Counted from the stretch's first letter, positions 1 through 7,487 are shown. The stretch is 11,703 nt of DNA from JANLWK01 sp031364505 (GCA_031364505.1 JANLWK010000396.1:1-11703), one strand, 5' to 3'. Program-made: numbers and translations. Notes: generated by a model from the letters alone, not told the origin.

Positions 1-122
1 AGGAGCGCGCCGACGACGAGAGCCTTCCGGCGTTCGAGTTCGGCCCCTCCTTCCGGCGCCTGACGAAGGCCAAAGCCGACAACATCTTCCTCGCGAAGGT
101 GACGTACTACCTGGGGCGGTGA
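1..122 (+). CDS. C-terminal end of a protein, possibly an outer-membrane beta-barrel (5' truncated)
   Basis: An open frame enters from the left edge (codons in phase with position 3) and stops at TGA 120-122, leaving about 39 residues. The tail ends in NIFLAKVTYYLGR. The alternation of hydrophobic and polar residues, with aromatic residues near the terminus, resembles the last strand of an outer-membrane barrel. The canonical terminal aromatic residue is absent, since the protein ends in Arg. Family and function cannot be decided from this length. No terminator hairpin is evident in the 91 bp after the stop. Confidence 0.5.
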   Translation, partial: ERADDESLPAFEFGPSFRRLTKAKADNIFLAKVTYYLGR

Positions 123-213
123 GCGCGGACGTTCGATCGCATGACGCGAGCCTGACACTGGGAGCGCGCCGTAAGCTTCGGAAAGCGGACCTGATTTTGC
201 TCTAACGCAGTTC

Positions 214-679
214 ATGCGAAAGACCCTTCGAGAAAATGGGCTGTCCCTCGTCCTGCTCGCCCTTTTCCTGTCGACGTTCGTGGGGCATGTCCTGACAGGT
301 CACCGTCACGAGAACGACGAGCGGGTCGAGCGGGGCGAGGCACCGATCGAGATGCGGGAGTACTTGAAGAGCGGCGCGTTCGTGGAGTCGGTCGGAATGG
401 CCCTGGGACTCCTTTTTCTCGCTTCATTCCTCGCGCCTCGCGCACGCGAGCGGCGGAGCCCGGACGGCCGCGGCGGAACGCGGATCTGACGCCGCATCCG
501 GTTGGTCGGCCACGCTGCACTACATGGGCACCTCCCAGTTCTGGTTCGAGTCATTCCAAAACTGGCAGAGCGAATTCCTCTCCGTTGCCGTCCTGGTCCT
601 GCTCTCGGTCTACTTGCGTCAGCGCGGGTCCCCCGAGTCCAAGCCCGTCGCGAGTCCGCATGACGAGACGGGCGAATAT
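214..679 (+). pseudogene. Frameshifted, internally deleted DUF6766-like membrane protein gene
   Basis: The first reading frame starts at ATG 214 with MRKTLRENGLSLVLLALFL, a typical N-terminus of the DUF6766 family of small membrane proteins. It ends prematurely at TGA 487-489. The C-terminal part of the same family lies in the +1 frame: YMGTSQFWFESFQNWQSEF from 521, then LRQRGSPESKPV and SPHDETGE ending near 679. The shift is explained by a perfect 7-bp tandem duplication (CTCGCGC at 430-436 and 437-443). Skipping one copy joins ASFLA to HASGGAR in a single frame. As I recall the family, longer members carry two such domains. Here the first domain is cut after YLKSGAFVESV and runs directly into the second domain's first helix (ALGLLFLASF), so an internal in-frame deletion of tens of residues is likely. 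The second frame stays open to 925 and overlaps the next gene, so the original stop also appears lost. No strong ribosome binding site precedes 214. The function of the intact family is unknown to me. Confidence 0.75.
430..443 (+). repeat. 7-bp perfect tandem duplication causing the frameshift
   Basis: CTCGCGC occurs twice back to back (430-436, 437-443). Its length is not a multiple of three. The reading frame matching the protein family switches exactly here, from LASFLA upstream to AHASGGAR downstream. This fits replication slippage in a GC-rich tract. Confidence 0.85.
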
Positions 680-693
680 GAAGTGAGACCCGC

Positions 694-811
694 GTGTTCG
701 ATCACACTGATCAACGCGAGCATTCCGAGAACAAGACCCACCAATTGTGTCCGGCACACAACCTGCAGGACATGGGTGTACGCGGATCGCCGCGTAGACC
801 AGGGGGAACCC
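694..811 (-). pseudogene. Possible remnant of a small membrane protein (MAPEG-like?), broken
   Basis: The minus strand reads GFPLVYAAIRVH from about 811 downward in one frame. In a neighbouring frame it continues as THVLQVVCRTQLVGLVLGM, then LALISVIEHAGL. Joined, these give a membrane-helix pattern reminiscent of the C-terminal helices of MAPEG-family proteins. The stretch is uninterrupted and strongly hydrophobic, unlike most shadow frames of this GC-rich window. It has no start and would need a frameshift. It also abuts the ribosome binding site of the next gene, so any upstream part is missing. It could be chance; the family guess is weak. Confidence 0.2.
801..807 (+). promoter_or_regulatory. 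Ribosome binding site deciding a GTG start
   Basis: AGGGGGA lies 8 nt before GTG 816. An in-frame TAG at 795-797 excludes a start further upstream. The next ATG (831) would cut into the hydrophobic signal segment. Confidence 0.7.
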
Positions 812-815
812 GGCT

Positions 816-2660
816 GTGGGTCTCGTCGCAATGCTTCTACTCGGGGCTTTCTCGTTACCCCCCAACGAGCAAGCCGCGACCGACAACGCCTTTGTCGGTC
901 GAGTCCAGGCAGCGGCCTCGGATAGCACGAAACCGCTTCTGCTGGCGCCGATTGTAGTTTCGGCCAAACGGACGCCTCGTCCGGGTGACGCCGCGTGGAT
1001 TCCCACGTCGGCGCGATTCCTCTATCCCGATGATGGCGCGAAGCCGTTGCTCGCCGACCTGCGGATCACCTCGCCGCATCCCGCCTCGGCCGATCTGCGC
1101 CTGCACGGTCTGCCGGTGGATCAGACCGCGCGCGACTACATCTGGGGGCATCGCATCGGCGGATCGTCGACCGCGATCTTCGGAACGCGCACCAAGATCA
1201 ACCCCGATGTCGTGCAGGTGGCGCTCCATCCGTTCCTCATGTCTCATCAATACAGGGACACGAACGGTTCGCTCGACCTGCTCCCGACGCTCCGATCCGC
1301 GCACGCCCACGCGTTGTCACTCGCGAGCGACGCCATCGAGCGCCGCGCGACGGTTTCGATGGCGCGCGGCGACGACGCGTCGAGCGCGCAGATGCACGTG
1401 GTCACGAGCGTGCGCCAGAGCGACGTCGCTCCGCCGCTCAAGAGCGCGGTTCCAGTGCTGAAGATCATCCCGCGCTACCTGGACTCCCAGACGCACGCGC
1501 GCCTGCGCAAGGGCAACCAGACGATCGAGGCGTTCGCGCTCTTCGGCCGCGAAAAGGGCGACTGGCGCGAGACGACCGACGGTCGCGAAGACGCGGTGTT
1601 CGAGAATACACGGCAGAACCTCGGCATCGTGCGATGGGAGGCGCTCCTTCCCCACGACTCCCGGCTGACGGCGGGCGCGAGTTGGGAAGGCGATCACGTG
1701 AATTCGGAGCACCGATACGGCGAATTCGTCGAGCGGACGCGCGCCGCATCGCGCATCGTGAACCCGCGCATCACGTTCTCCGCGCTGCGCGAGGCGTGCA
1801 CCGTGTGGGTGTCGGAGTTCCTCGTGAAGTCGGACTCGAGTGGCACCGCCTGGAGCACCAGCATGGATGCGGGCGCCGAAGGCCGCGCCACGGTGGGCTG
1901 GCTCACGGTGCAGCCGTCGCTGGCGGTGCAGCACTTCCGTTCCGAGGCCACGATCCTACACGGCGTCACGGCGACGGTGCGCCCCGGCGCCGTGAGCATG
2001 CGCGCCGGTTACGGCACCTATGCGGACTACTTCGTATTCCGGAACGGCGTCTTCGAGAACGTGTTCGACCCCGGCGCCGCGCAGCGTCCGCAGAGCGCCG
2101 TGCACTACGTGGGGTCGATTCAGTACGAGCCGAAACGGCGATGGCCGTTCGACCTGCTGCGCGTCACGGGCGTTCGGAAGGACCTGCTCGTCGACCTCTG
2201 GGGTGCGCGCAACGGCATCCGCGTGCTCTCGTGGGACTGCCTGGTGGCGAAGAGCGGCAGCCCGGGATGGGAGGTGGCGTACATCGCGAACGAGGCACAC
2301 CGCGGTGACGGGCCGCTCGTGGGGCTGATCCCCTTCAGCTTGCGCTCGGGTGTGAGCTGGGGCCTGCGCCACAACCTCAATATGGCGGCCGAGGGGAATT
2401 ATCGAGGGGGCTCGATCGCCGAGAACCGCGCCCCCGGCCCGCGACAGGGCGAACACTTCCGGCTCGACCCGAGTTACTACGTCAACGTCGCGATGACCCA
2501 GTCACTCTCGATCCTCAACCGCCCGGCGAGCGTCACTCTCACGGTGTTCAACGCCCTGGCACTCGCGGGAAGCCGCGCCGAAGTCACGGTGGATCAATAC
2601 GGCCGGCGCTACGACGCGCCGTGCTGGGCGAACATCCGGCTGCGCTACGAACTCTGGTGA
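816..2660 (+). CDS. TonB-dependent-receptor-like outer-membrane protein, short (614 aa)
   Basis: This is probably an outer-membrane beta-barrel for ligand uptake or binding. The start is GTG 816, supported by AGGGGGA upstream. Residues 1 to about 20 form a short hydrophobic export signal (MGLVAMLLLGAFSL) with no basic N-terminal residue, which is atypical. Residues 45-53 (PIVVSAKRT) look like the segment between TonB box and plug in TonB receptors, where VVSA/VVTA-type strings recur. Residues about 60-165 could be the plug, including ADLRLHGLPVDQTARDYIWG. The rest is rich in amphipathic strands and ends in NIRLRYELW, with the terminal aromatic residue expected for BAM-assembled barrels. At 614 residues it is at the short end for TonB receptors. 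No SusD-like or TonB genes are nearby, and the ligand is unknown. Its start overlaps the open tail of the upstream pseudogene. It converges on the next gene with a 15-bp gap and no visible terminator. A barrel is likely, TonB dependence less certain. Confidence 0.65.
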   Translation: MGLVAMLLLGAFSLPPNEQAATDNAFVGRVQAAASDSTKPLLLAPIVVSAKRTPRPGDAAWIPTSARFLYPDDGAKPLLADLRITSPHPASADLRLHGLPVDQTARDYIWGHRIGGSSTAIFGTRTKINPDVVQVALHPFLMSHQYRDTNGSLDLLPTLRSAHAHALSLASDAIERRATVSMARGDDASSAQMHVVTSVRQSDVAPPLKSAVPVLKIIPRYLDSQTHARLRKGNQTIEAFALFGREKGDWRETTDGREDAVFENTRQNLGIVRWEALLPHDSRLTAGASWEGDHVNSEHRYGEFVERTRAASRIVNPRITFSALREACTVWVSEFLVKSDSSGTAWSTSMDAGAEGRATVGWLTVQPSLAVQHFRSEATILHGVTATVRPGAVSMRAGYGTYADYFVFRNGVFENVFDPGAAQRPQSAVHYVGSIQYEPKRRWPFDLLRVTGVRKDLLVDLWGARNGIRVLSWDCLVAKSGSPGWEVAYIANEAHRGDGPLVGLIPFSLRSGVSWGLRHNLNMAAEGNYRGGSIAENRAPGPRQGEHFRLDPSYYVNVAMTQSLSILNRPASVTLTVFNALALAGSRAEVTVDQYGRRYDAPCWANIRLRYELW

Positions 2661-2675
2661 CGTCGAGCGTTCGCG

Positions 2676-3260
2676 CTACACGTCGGCGCGGGCGTAGGTG
2701 AGCCCGACGACGCCGCTCGGATAGGACTTCGTCGCCTTCAGCGCGAACCGCGTGAGCTTGCCGGCGGGGAACAGGCGCTTGCCGCCGCCGAGTACCAGTG
2801 GATAGACGAGCAGATGGATCTCGTCCACGAGATCGTGCTCCAGCAGGGTGTGCACGAGCTGGCTGCTGCCGTCCGTCATGATGGCCTTGCCCGGCTTCGC
2901 CTTGAGCGCGCGCACCGCTTCGGGAACGTCACCCCGGAGGATGGTCGTGTTGCGCCAGAGCGGCTTCTCGAGCGTTCGCGACACGACGTATTTCTCCGGC
3001 GGGTTCATGATGTCGCCGAACGGATTTCCCGCGGGCATGGGCTCGAACGCCTCCGCGTGAGTGACGTACGTGCGGCGTCCGAGCAGCAACGCATCCACGT
3101 CCTTCATGAGCGACATGAACGTGGCGCCGATGTCGTCGTGCCAGAACGGCACCGTCCAGCCACCGTGTTCGAATCCGCCATCCCGGTCTTCGTCGGCGCC
3201 GCCGGGCGCCTGGATCACACCGTCGAGCGAAATGAACTCCGAAACCATCAGCTTGCGCAT
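2676..3260 (-). CDS. Dihydrofolate reductase family protein (RibD C-terminal domain type, 194 aa)
   Basis: This belongs to the RibD C-terminal/DHFR-like superfamily of NAD(P)H-dependent reductases. Stand-alone bacterial members of about 180-200 residues are common and mostly of unknown substrate. The N-terminal strand and loop (MRKLMVSEFISLDGVIQAPGG, residues 1-21) and LLLGRRTY (58-65) are typical. So are IMTDGSSQLVHTLLEHDLVDE (127-147) and the strand/nucleotide-binding region LLVYPLVLGGGKRLF (150-164). The ATG at 3260 is chosen because GGAGGG (3265-3270, read on the minus strand) precedes it at proper spacing and residue 1 matches the family N-terminus. An upstream in-phase ATG at 3293 would add 11 unrelated residues. 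The protein is full length. It transcribes away from the kinase gene, is convergent with the barrel gene, and has no operon partner. It is not expected to be the housekeeping FolA. Confidence 0.9.
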   Translation of the reverse strand: MRKLMVSEFISLDGVIQAPGGADEDRDGGFEHGGWTVPFWHDDIGATFMSLMKDVDALLLGRRTYVTHAEAFEPMPAGNPFGDIMNPPEKYVVSRTLEKPLWRNTTILRGDVPEAVRALKAKPGKAIMTDGSSQLVHTLLEHDLVDEIHLLVYPLVLGGGKRLFPAGKLTRFALKATKSYPSGVVGLTYARADV

Positions 3261-3569
3261 GGATCCCTCCAGAGACGAACGAGAAAGCAGCAATGCTCGG
3301 GCCGACTACTGAACGCGCAGGATTCGCACCGCATCACGGCCGGATGCGCCGCGCAGGCGGGGCAGCCTGCTCGCGCGGCGCTCGGCGACACAGCGCGTTC
3401 GCCAACCCAGGCCTGTCGTTTCGTCGACGGTGTTCGGCCAGTTTGTCGTCTCGAACACGAGGGTTCATGATGCCCTACCAGCGCTTGCTGGTTAGGGCAT
3501 CCCGGTCGAACTCTTGGCGTCAGACAGATGCCCTTGTCACGATTCCAGGCATGGGCGGTTAGGCCGCGA
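3261..3569. other. Divergent intergenic region (309 bp), no supported gene
   Basis: This region lies between two divergently transcribed genes and should contain both promoters, but I see no convincing -35/-10 pair. It holds two inverted repeats: a GC-rich one (CGCCGCGC 3347-3354 with GCGCGGCG 3373-3380, and an inner AGGC/GCCT) and a longer imperfect hairpin at 3469-3501. Short open frames on both strands lack ribosome binding sites and family resemblance. Confidence 0.6.
3469..3501. repeat. Imperfect inverted repeat (14/15-nt arms, 4-nt loop)
   Basis: GATGCCCTACCAGC (3469-3482) pairs with GCTGGTTAGGGCATC (3487-3501) around the loop GCTT, with a single bulged base. No T-tract follows on either strand, so it is not a classical terminator. 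It could be an operator, a REP-like element or an RNA structure upstream of the kinase gene. Confidence 0.6.
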
Positions 3570-6149
3570 ATGTTCCTGTCCCCCGGCACGCAAGTAGGTC
3601 GCTACCGAATCCTCGCCACGCTCGGCGCGGGCGGCATGGGCGAAGTGTATCGCGCGCGCGATGGGCGGCTCGACCGCGACGTCGCGGTGAAGGTTCTTCC
3701 CGAAGCGCTGGCGACCGACCCTGATCGTCTGCGCCGTTTCGAGCAAGAAGCGCGCGCCGCCGGCCAGCTCAACCACCCCCATATCCTTGCCATCTATGAC
3801 GTCGGTACCCACGAGGGCGCTCCCTTCGTGGTCTATGAGTTACTCGATGGGAAGACTCTCGCCGAGTGGCTGAAGGGCGCCCCGCTCCCACTTCGCAAGG
3901 TGCTCGATGTCGCGATCCAGATTGCCCGCGGGCTTGCCGCCGCCCATGAAAGAGGGATCGTCCATCGCGACCTGAAACCTGAAAACCTGTTTCTCACGCG
4001 TGACGGACGACTGAAAATCCTCGATTTCGGTCTCGCCAAGCTCACCCGTCCCGAAAGCCAGCTCGGGAGTGGGAGGGGCTCGCCGCCGGGAAGCTCGACG
4101 GAAACGGGCACCATTTTAGGCACCGCGGGCTACATGGCTCCGGAACAAGTGCGCGGCGAGCGCTCCGATCAGCGCTCCGATCTCTTCGCCTTCGGTTGCA
4201 TCCTCCACGAGATGATTTCGGGACAACGCGCGTTCCCGGGCGGGAACGCCATCGAGTCGATGTATGCGATTTTGAATCTCGAGCCCGTGTCGCTCGCCGA
4301 GCTTCGTCCCGAGGTTGCGCCGGCGCTGGAAGAATTCGTGCGCCATTGCCTCGAGAAGGAGCCGGCGCGGCGCTTTCAATCGTCGCAGGATGCTTGTTTT
4401 GCGCTCCAGGCAATCGGCGGGACTGTCGGCGTGCCGGCACCGCGCCCCCCCAGCGTGCGAGCGACAACTCGCGCACGCGTTCAGCTCGCCGTCGCAAGCA
4501 TCGCGCTGCTGGTCGGCGGTGGCGTGCTCGGTGCCCTCTTCCACCACCCATCGGCCCGTGCGCATATTCCCATCTTCCACCGCCTCACGTTCCGGCGGGG
4601 GCTCGTCGAGGCCGCGCGCTTCGGTCCCGGAGGACGGACGATCGTCTATGGGGCCGCCTGGCACGGCGGCCCGGCCGAGATCTTCTCCACAGAAGCCGAC
4701 CACCCTGAATCCCGCTCGCTCGGATACCTGAATTGCGAGCTACTCGCCGTCTCCTCTTCGGGAGAGATGGCAATCAAACTTCAAAATGGCACTCTCGCGC
4801 GCGTTCCGCTCGCCGGCGGAGCGCCCCGGGAGATTCTCGAACAGGTCGGGGGCGCAGACTGGGCCGCCGATGGCAGTGAGCTTGCGGTGACGACCGCGGC
4901 CGCGACCACACTCACCGCGTCATCATCGAGCATGGGCTGGCGCCTCGAATTCCCGATCGGGAAAACTCTGTACGCCTCACAAACCTGGATCTCGGAGCCG
5001 CGGATCTCTCCGGATGGGAGCCGGGTCGCGTTCGTGGACCACACCGTGGGCGGCGACACCGGGGGCTCGATCGCGGTCGTCGGCCTCGACGGCCGGAAGC
5101 GGACCTTGACGCCATGGCGGGAATGGATCCGAGGTGTTTGCTGGGCCCCTGGTGGCCACGAGGTCTGGTTCGCGGCCCCGCACTCGGGCCAACAGTGGAC
5201 GCTCCAGGCCGTAACCCTCGCCGGCAAGGAACGGGTCGTCATGCAGATTCCCGGCGGGGCCATCCTCAAGGATATCGCGCCCGATGGGCGCGTACTTCTG
5301 GCACGAGTCGACACCCGTGTCGAGGCACATGGCGCTTCAGCAGGCGAGCACCAGGATCGCGACGTATCGTGCCTGGATCAGACATACGTGTCCGACGTCT
5401 CGAACGATGGTCGGCGCCTGCTTCTGGTCGAGCAGGGGGAAGGCGTAGGGTTGTCCTACACGACGTATCTTCGAGAAGCTAACGGCTCCACCCCGATCCG
5501 GCTCTTCGAAGGCTTGGGCACGGCGCTTTCCCCCGACGGCAAGTGGGTGCTGGCCCTGACCAAGGACCGACAGCCGCCTCTCACCCTCCAGCCCACCGGC
5601 CCGGGATCACCCGTCCAGCTCGAGCGCGGTCCGATCGAACGCTACGATTGGGCCAGCTGGTTCCCTGATGGGAAGCGCATCATCTGTTCCGGTCGCGAGC
5701 ACGGGGGTGAATCGAGATGCTACGTCCAGGACATGAGCGGCGGCCCGCCGCGCTCGATCACGCCTCCGGGGACCAACCTCTATAATCCTGGCGCAGCAGT
5801 CTCACCCGATGGCAACTACTTCATCGCCCGGAACATGGACGAAACCGCAACGCTCTATCCACTGGGCGGCGGCGCGCCGCAGCCGGTGTCGGGAATCATG
5901 AGTGGCGACTACGCGATTCGCTGGACGGGCGACGGGCGCGGTTTGTTCGTGGCGACCTCCCCTGGCGGCCACGTCTACCGTCTCGATCCCTCGACCGGCA
6001 GACGTGAGCTATGGAGAGTTCCCGCACCCTCGGATTCAGCTGGGTTCAGGGGAATCTCCACAGTCCAGATTACTCCCGATGGCCGGAGCTGTTTCTATGC
6101 GCTGACGCGCGAGGTGTCGGATCTCTACCTGCTGGAAGGGCTGCGGTGA
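3570..6149 (+). CDS. Membrane Ser/Thr protein kinase with C-terminal TolB/WD40-like beta-propeller (859 aa)
   Basis: This is a Hanks-type (PknB-like) receptor kinase. It probably sits in the inner membrane with a cytoplasmic kinase and a periplasmic propeller sensor. Counting from ATG 3570: glycine loop GAGGMG 19-24, catalytic Lys41 in VAVKVL, Glu60 of helix C, catalytic loop HRDLKPEN 132-139, DFG 152-154, then GTAGYMAPEQ 184-193 holding the APE motif. All key residues are present, so it should be active. The activation segment (about 158-183) is rich in Ser, Thr and Gly, suiting autophosphorylation. A membrane helix lies at about 305-324. The remainder contains repeated SPDG/PDG blade motifs (ISPDGSRVAF, LSPDGKWVLA, FPDGKRIICS, VSPDGNYFIA, ITPDGRSCFY) and ends in VSDLYLLEGLR, a common ending of this architecture in Acidobacteria and relatives. 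An in-frame ATG at 3528 would add 14 residues. The later start is preferred because LSPGTQVGRYRIL matches the usual family N-terminus, although its ribosome site (AGG, 3561-3563) is weak. The target is unknown. Confidence 0.93.
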   Translation: MFLSPGTQVGRYRILATLGAGGMGEVYRARDGRLDRDVAVKVLPEALATDPDRLRRFEQEARAAGQLNHPHILAIYDVGTHEGAPFVVYELLDGKTLAEWLKGAPLPLRKVLDVAIQIARGLAAAHERGIVHRDLKPENLFLTRDGRLKILDFGLAKLTRPESQLGSGRGSPPGSSTETGTILGTAGYMAPEQVRGERSDQRSDLFAFGCILHEMISGQRAFPGGNAIESMYAILNLEPVSLAELRPEVAPALEEFVRHCLEKEPARRFQSSQDACFALQAIGGTVGVPAPRPPSVRATTRARVQLAVASIALLVGGGVLGALFHHPSARAHIPIFHRLTFRRGLVEAARFGPGGRTIVYGAAWHGGPAEIFSTEADHPESRSLGYLNCELLAVSSSGEMAIKLQNGTLARVPLAGGAPREILEQVGGADWAADGSELAVTTAAATTLTASSSSMGWRLEFPIGKTLYASQTWISEPRISPDGSRVAFVDHTVGGDTGGSIAVVGLDGRKRTLTPWREWIRGVCWAPGGHEVWFAAPHSGQQWTLQAVTLAGKERVVMQIPGGAILKDIAPDGRVLLARVDTRVEAHGASAGEHQDRDVSCLDQTYVSDVSNDGRRLLLVEQGEGVGLSYTTYLREANGSTPIRLFEGLGTALSPDGKWVLALTKDRQPPLTLQPTGPGSPVQLERGPIERYDWASWFPDGKRIICSGREHGGESRCYVQDMSGGPPRSITPPGTNLYNPGAAVSPDGNYFIARNMDETATLYPLGGGAPQPVSGIMSGDYAIRWTGDGRGLFVATSPGGHVYRLDPSTGRRELWRVPAPSDSAGFRGISTVQITPDGRSCFYALTREVSDLYLLEGLR

Positions 6150-6264
6150 CCCGACGCGCGGCCGGATTTCGGACATCCGCTCCGAGACCCATGATTGTCC
6201 CGCCGCACTCCCGCTGTTAGGTTTCGTCGTCCGCCGCCGTTCGGAGCGTCAGGGGAGTCACGGC

Positions 6265-7359
6265 ATGCCATCGGTCGATTTCCGGGACGTCAGCAAGGAT
6301 TACGGCCGAGGAGTCCGCGCCGTGGACGGCGTGACGCTCCATGTCGAGGACGGCGAACTGCTGGTGCTGGTCGGGCCCTCGGGGTGCGGCAAGTCCACGC
6401 TGCTGCGCATGGTCGCCGGGCTCGAGGAAGTCACACGCGGCGACATCCGGATCGGGGATCGCGTCGTCAACGACCTCGCGCCCAAGGACCGGGACATCGC
6501 GATGGTGTTCCAGAACTACGCGCTCTACCCGCACATGAGCGTGTACGAGAACATGGCGTTCGGTCTCAAGCGCCGGAAGCTCCCTCCCGCGGAGGTTGAT
6601 CGCCTGGTGCGCGAGACCGCGGAGCTGATCGGACTCGCGCAGTACCTGCCGCGCCGCCCCCGCGAGCTTTCGGGTGGCGAGCGCCAGCGGGTCGCCCTGG
6701 GCCGGGCGATCGTGCGCCATCCGCAGGTGTTCCTGTTCGACGAGCCGCTTTCGAATCTCGACGCCAAGCTGCGCGTCCACATGCGCACGGAGATCAAGCG
6801 GCTGCACCAGCGCGTGAAGACGACGATGATCTACGTCACGCACGACCAGGTGGAGGCGATGACGCTGGGCGACCGGATCGCGGTGCTCCGGCAGGGACTG
6901 CTTCAGCAGATCGCGGATCCGAACACCCTGTACTCCCGACCCGCGAACCAGTTCGTGGCCGCGTTCATCGGCAGTCCGTCCATCAATTTCTTCCGCGCCA
7001 CCGTGACGGCCGACGGGCGCGCACTCGAGGCGCCGCAGTTCCGCATGACGCTCATGGACGCGCTTGCCGCGCGCGTCAAGGGTCTCGCGGGTCGCGAGAT
7101 CGTGCTCGGGGTTCGCCCCGAGGACCTGGTGCTCGAGCCTCCGGTCTCGGGCGGAGCGCTGCAGGGCACCGTCACCGTGCGCGAGCCGCTCGGCAGCGAA
7201 GTGCTGGTGCACTGGGAGACGCCGGTCGGGTCGCTCGTCTCGCGCGTTCCCGGGCAACAGGCGCCCGCGGAGGGCGAGAGCGCACGGCTTCACTTCATCG
7301 ACGCCAAGCTCCACCTGTTCCACCCGGAGTCGGAACTCACGCTCGACGGCGCCGCGTGA
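6265..7359 (+). CDS. ABC transporter ATP-binding protein, MalK/UgpC/MsmK type (364 aa)
   Basis: This is the ATPase subunit that powers type I ABC importers of sugars, oligosaccharides or glycerol phosphate, and it acts on the cytoplasmic face of the inner membrane. Motifs are intact: Walker A GPSGCGKST 37-45, Q-loop Gln83 in MVFQNYALYPHM, signature LSGGERQ 135-141, Walker B VFLFDE 155-160, D-loop SNLD 163-166 and switch His193 in VTHDQVEAM. After IGSPSINFF a C-terminal OB/TOBE-type regulatory region (about 235-364, with VLGVRPEDL) gives the length normal for this subfamily. ATG 6265 is supported by AGGGGAG at 6251-6257. There is no permease or binding-protein gene on either side in this window. 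It is either an orphan ATPase shared among several importers, as MsmX is in Bacillus, or separated from its partners. It begins 115 bp after the kinase, so co-transcription is possible but not indicated. The substrate cannot be told from sequence. Confidence 0.95.
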   Translation: MPSVDFRDVSKDYGRGVRAVDGVTLHVEDGELLVLVGPSGCGKSTLLRMVAGLEEVTRGDIRIGDRVVNDLAPKDRDIAMVFQNYALYPHMSVYENMAFGLKRRKLPPAEVDRLVRETAELIGLAQYLPRRPRELSGGERQRVALGRAIVRHPQVFLFDEPLSNLDAKLRVHMRTEIKRLHQRVKTTMIYVTHDQVEAMTLGDRIAVLRQGLLQQIADPNTLYSRPANQFVAAFIGSPSINFFRATVTADGRALEAPQFRMTLMDALAARVKGLAGREIVLGVRPEDLVLEPPVSGGALQGTVTVREPLGSEVLVHWETPVGSLVSRVPGQQAPAEGESARLHFIDAKLHLFHPESELTLDGAA

Positions 7360-7426
7360 AGTCCCGGCGATCCGCTCGGGTGTAGCCCTCCGCGACTGGG
7401 TTTTGCAGGGGCACACGGCAAGGCGT

Positions 7427-7487
7427 TACATTTCGATACATTGTCAAGACTTTCGCGCTTCGTTAATTGAACTTCGTTTAATTGCAA
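7427..7487 (+). promoter_or_regulatory. AT-rich promoter/operator-like island with short direct repeats
   Basis: TACATT occurs twice 10 bp apart (7427-7432, 7437-7442). CTTCGTTAATTGAA (7458-7471) is followed directly by the near copy CTTCGTTTAATTGCAA (7472-7487). TTGTCA at 7441-7446 is a 5/6 match to a sigma-70 -35 box. The hexamer 17 nt further on (TAATTG, 7464) is a poor -10, while TTTAAT at 7477 is a better -10 but wrongly spaced. The composition contrasts sharply with the surroundings, so promoter or operator activity for the downstream secreted-protein gene is likely, though the exact boxes are uncertain. Confidence 0.5.

Noticed and set aside
3469..3520. Possible tRNA remnant in the kinase upstream region
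   Set aside because: GGTCGAAC weakly recalls a T-loop, but no cloverleaf with acceptor, D and anticodon arms can be drawn.
3555..3564. GTTAGGC resembling an integron attC core, near a DHFR-family gene
   Set aside because: No paired RYYYAAC core or attC-like stem could be found at suitable distance, and the DHFR-like gene is on the opposite strand with its own promoter side here.
3528..3569. Upstream ATG for the kinase adding 14 residues
   Set aside because: The added residues (MPLSRFQAWAVRPR) do not fit the family, and the region from ATG 3570 matches the usual N-terminus.
6217..7416. Minus-strand open frame of 399 codons opposite the ABC ATPase
   Set aside because: The plus strand has every ABC motif intact, and the antisense product shows low-complexity composition typical of shadows.
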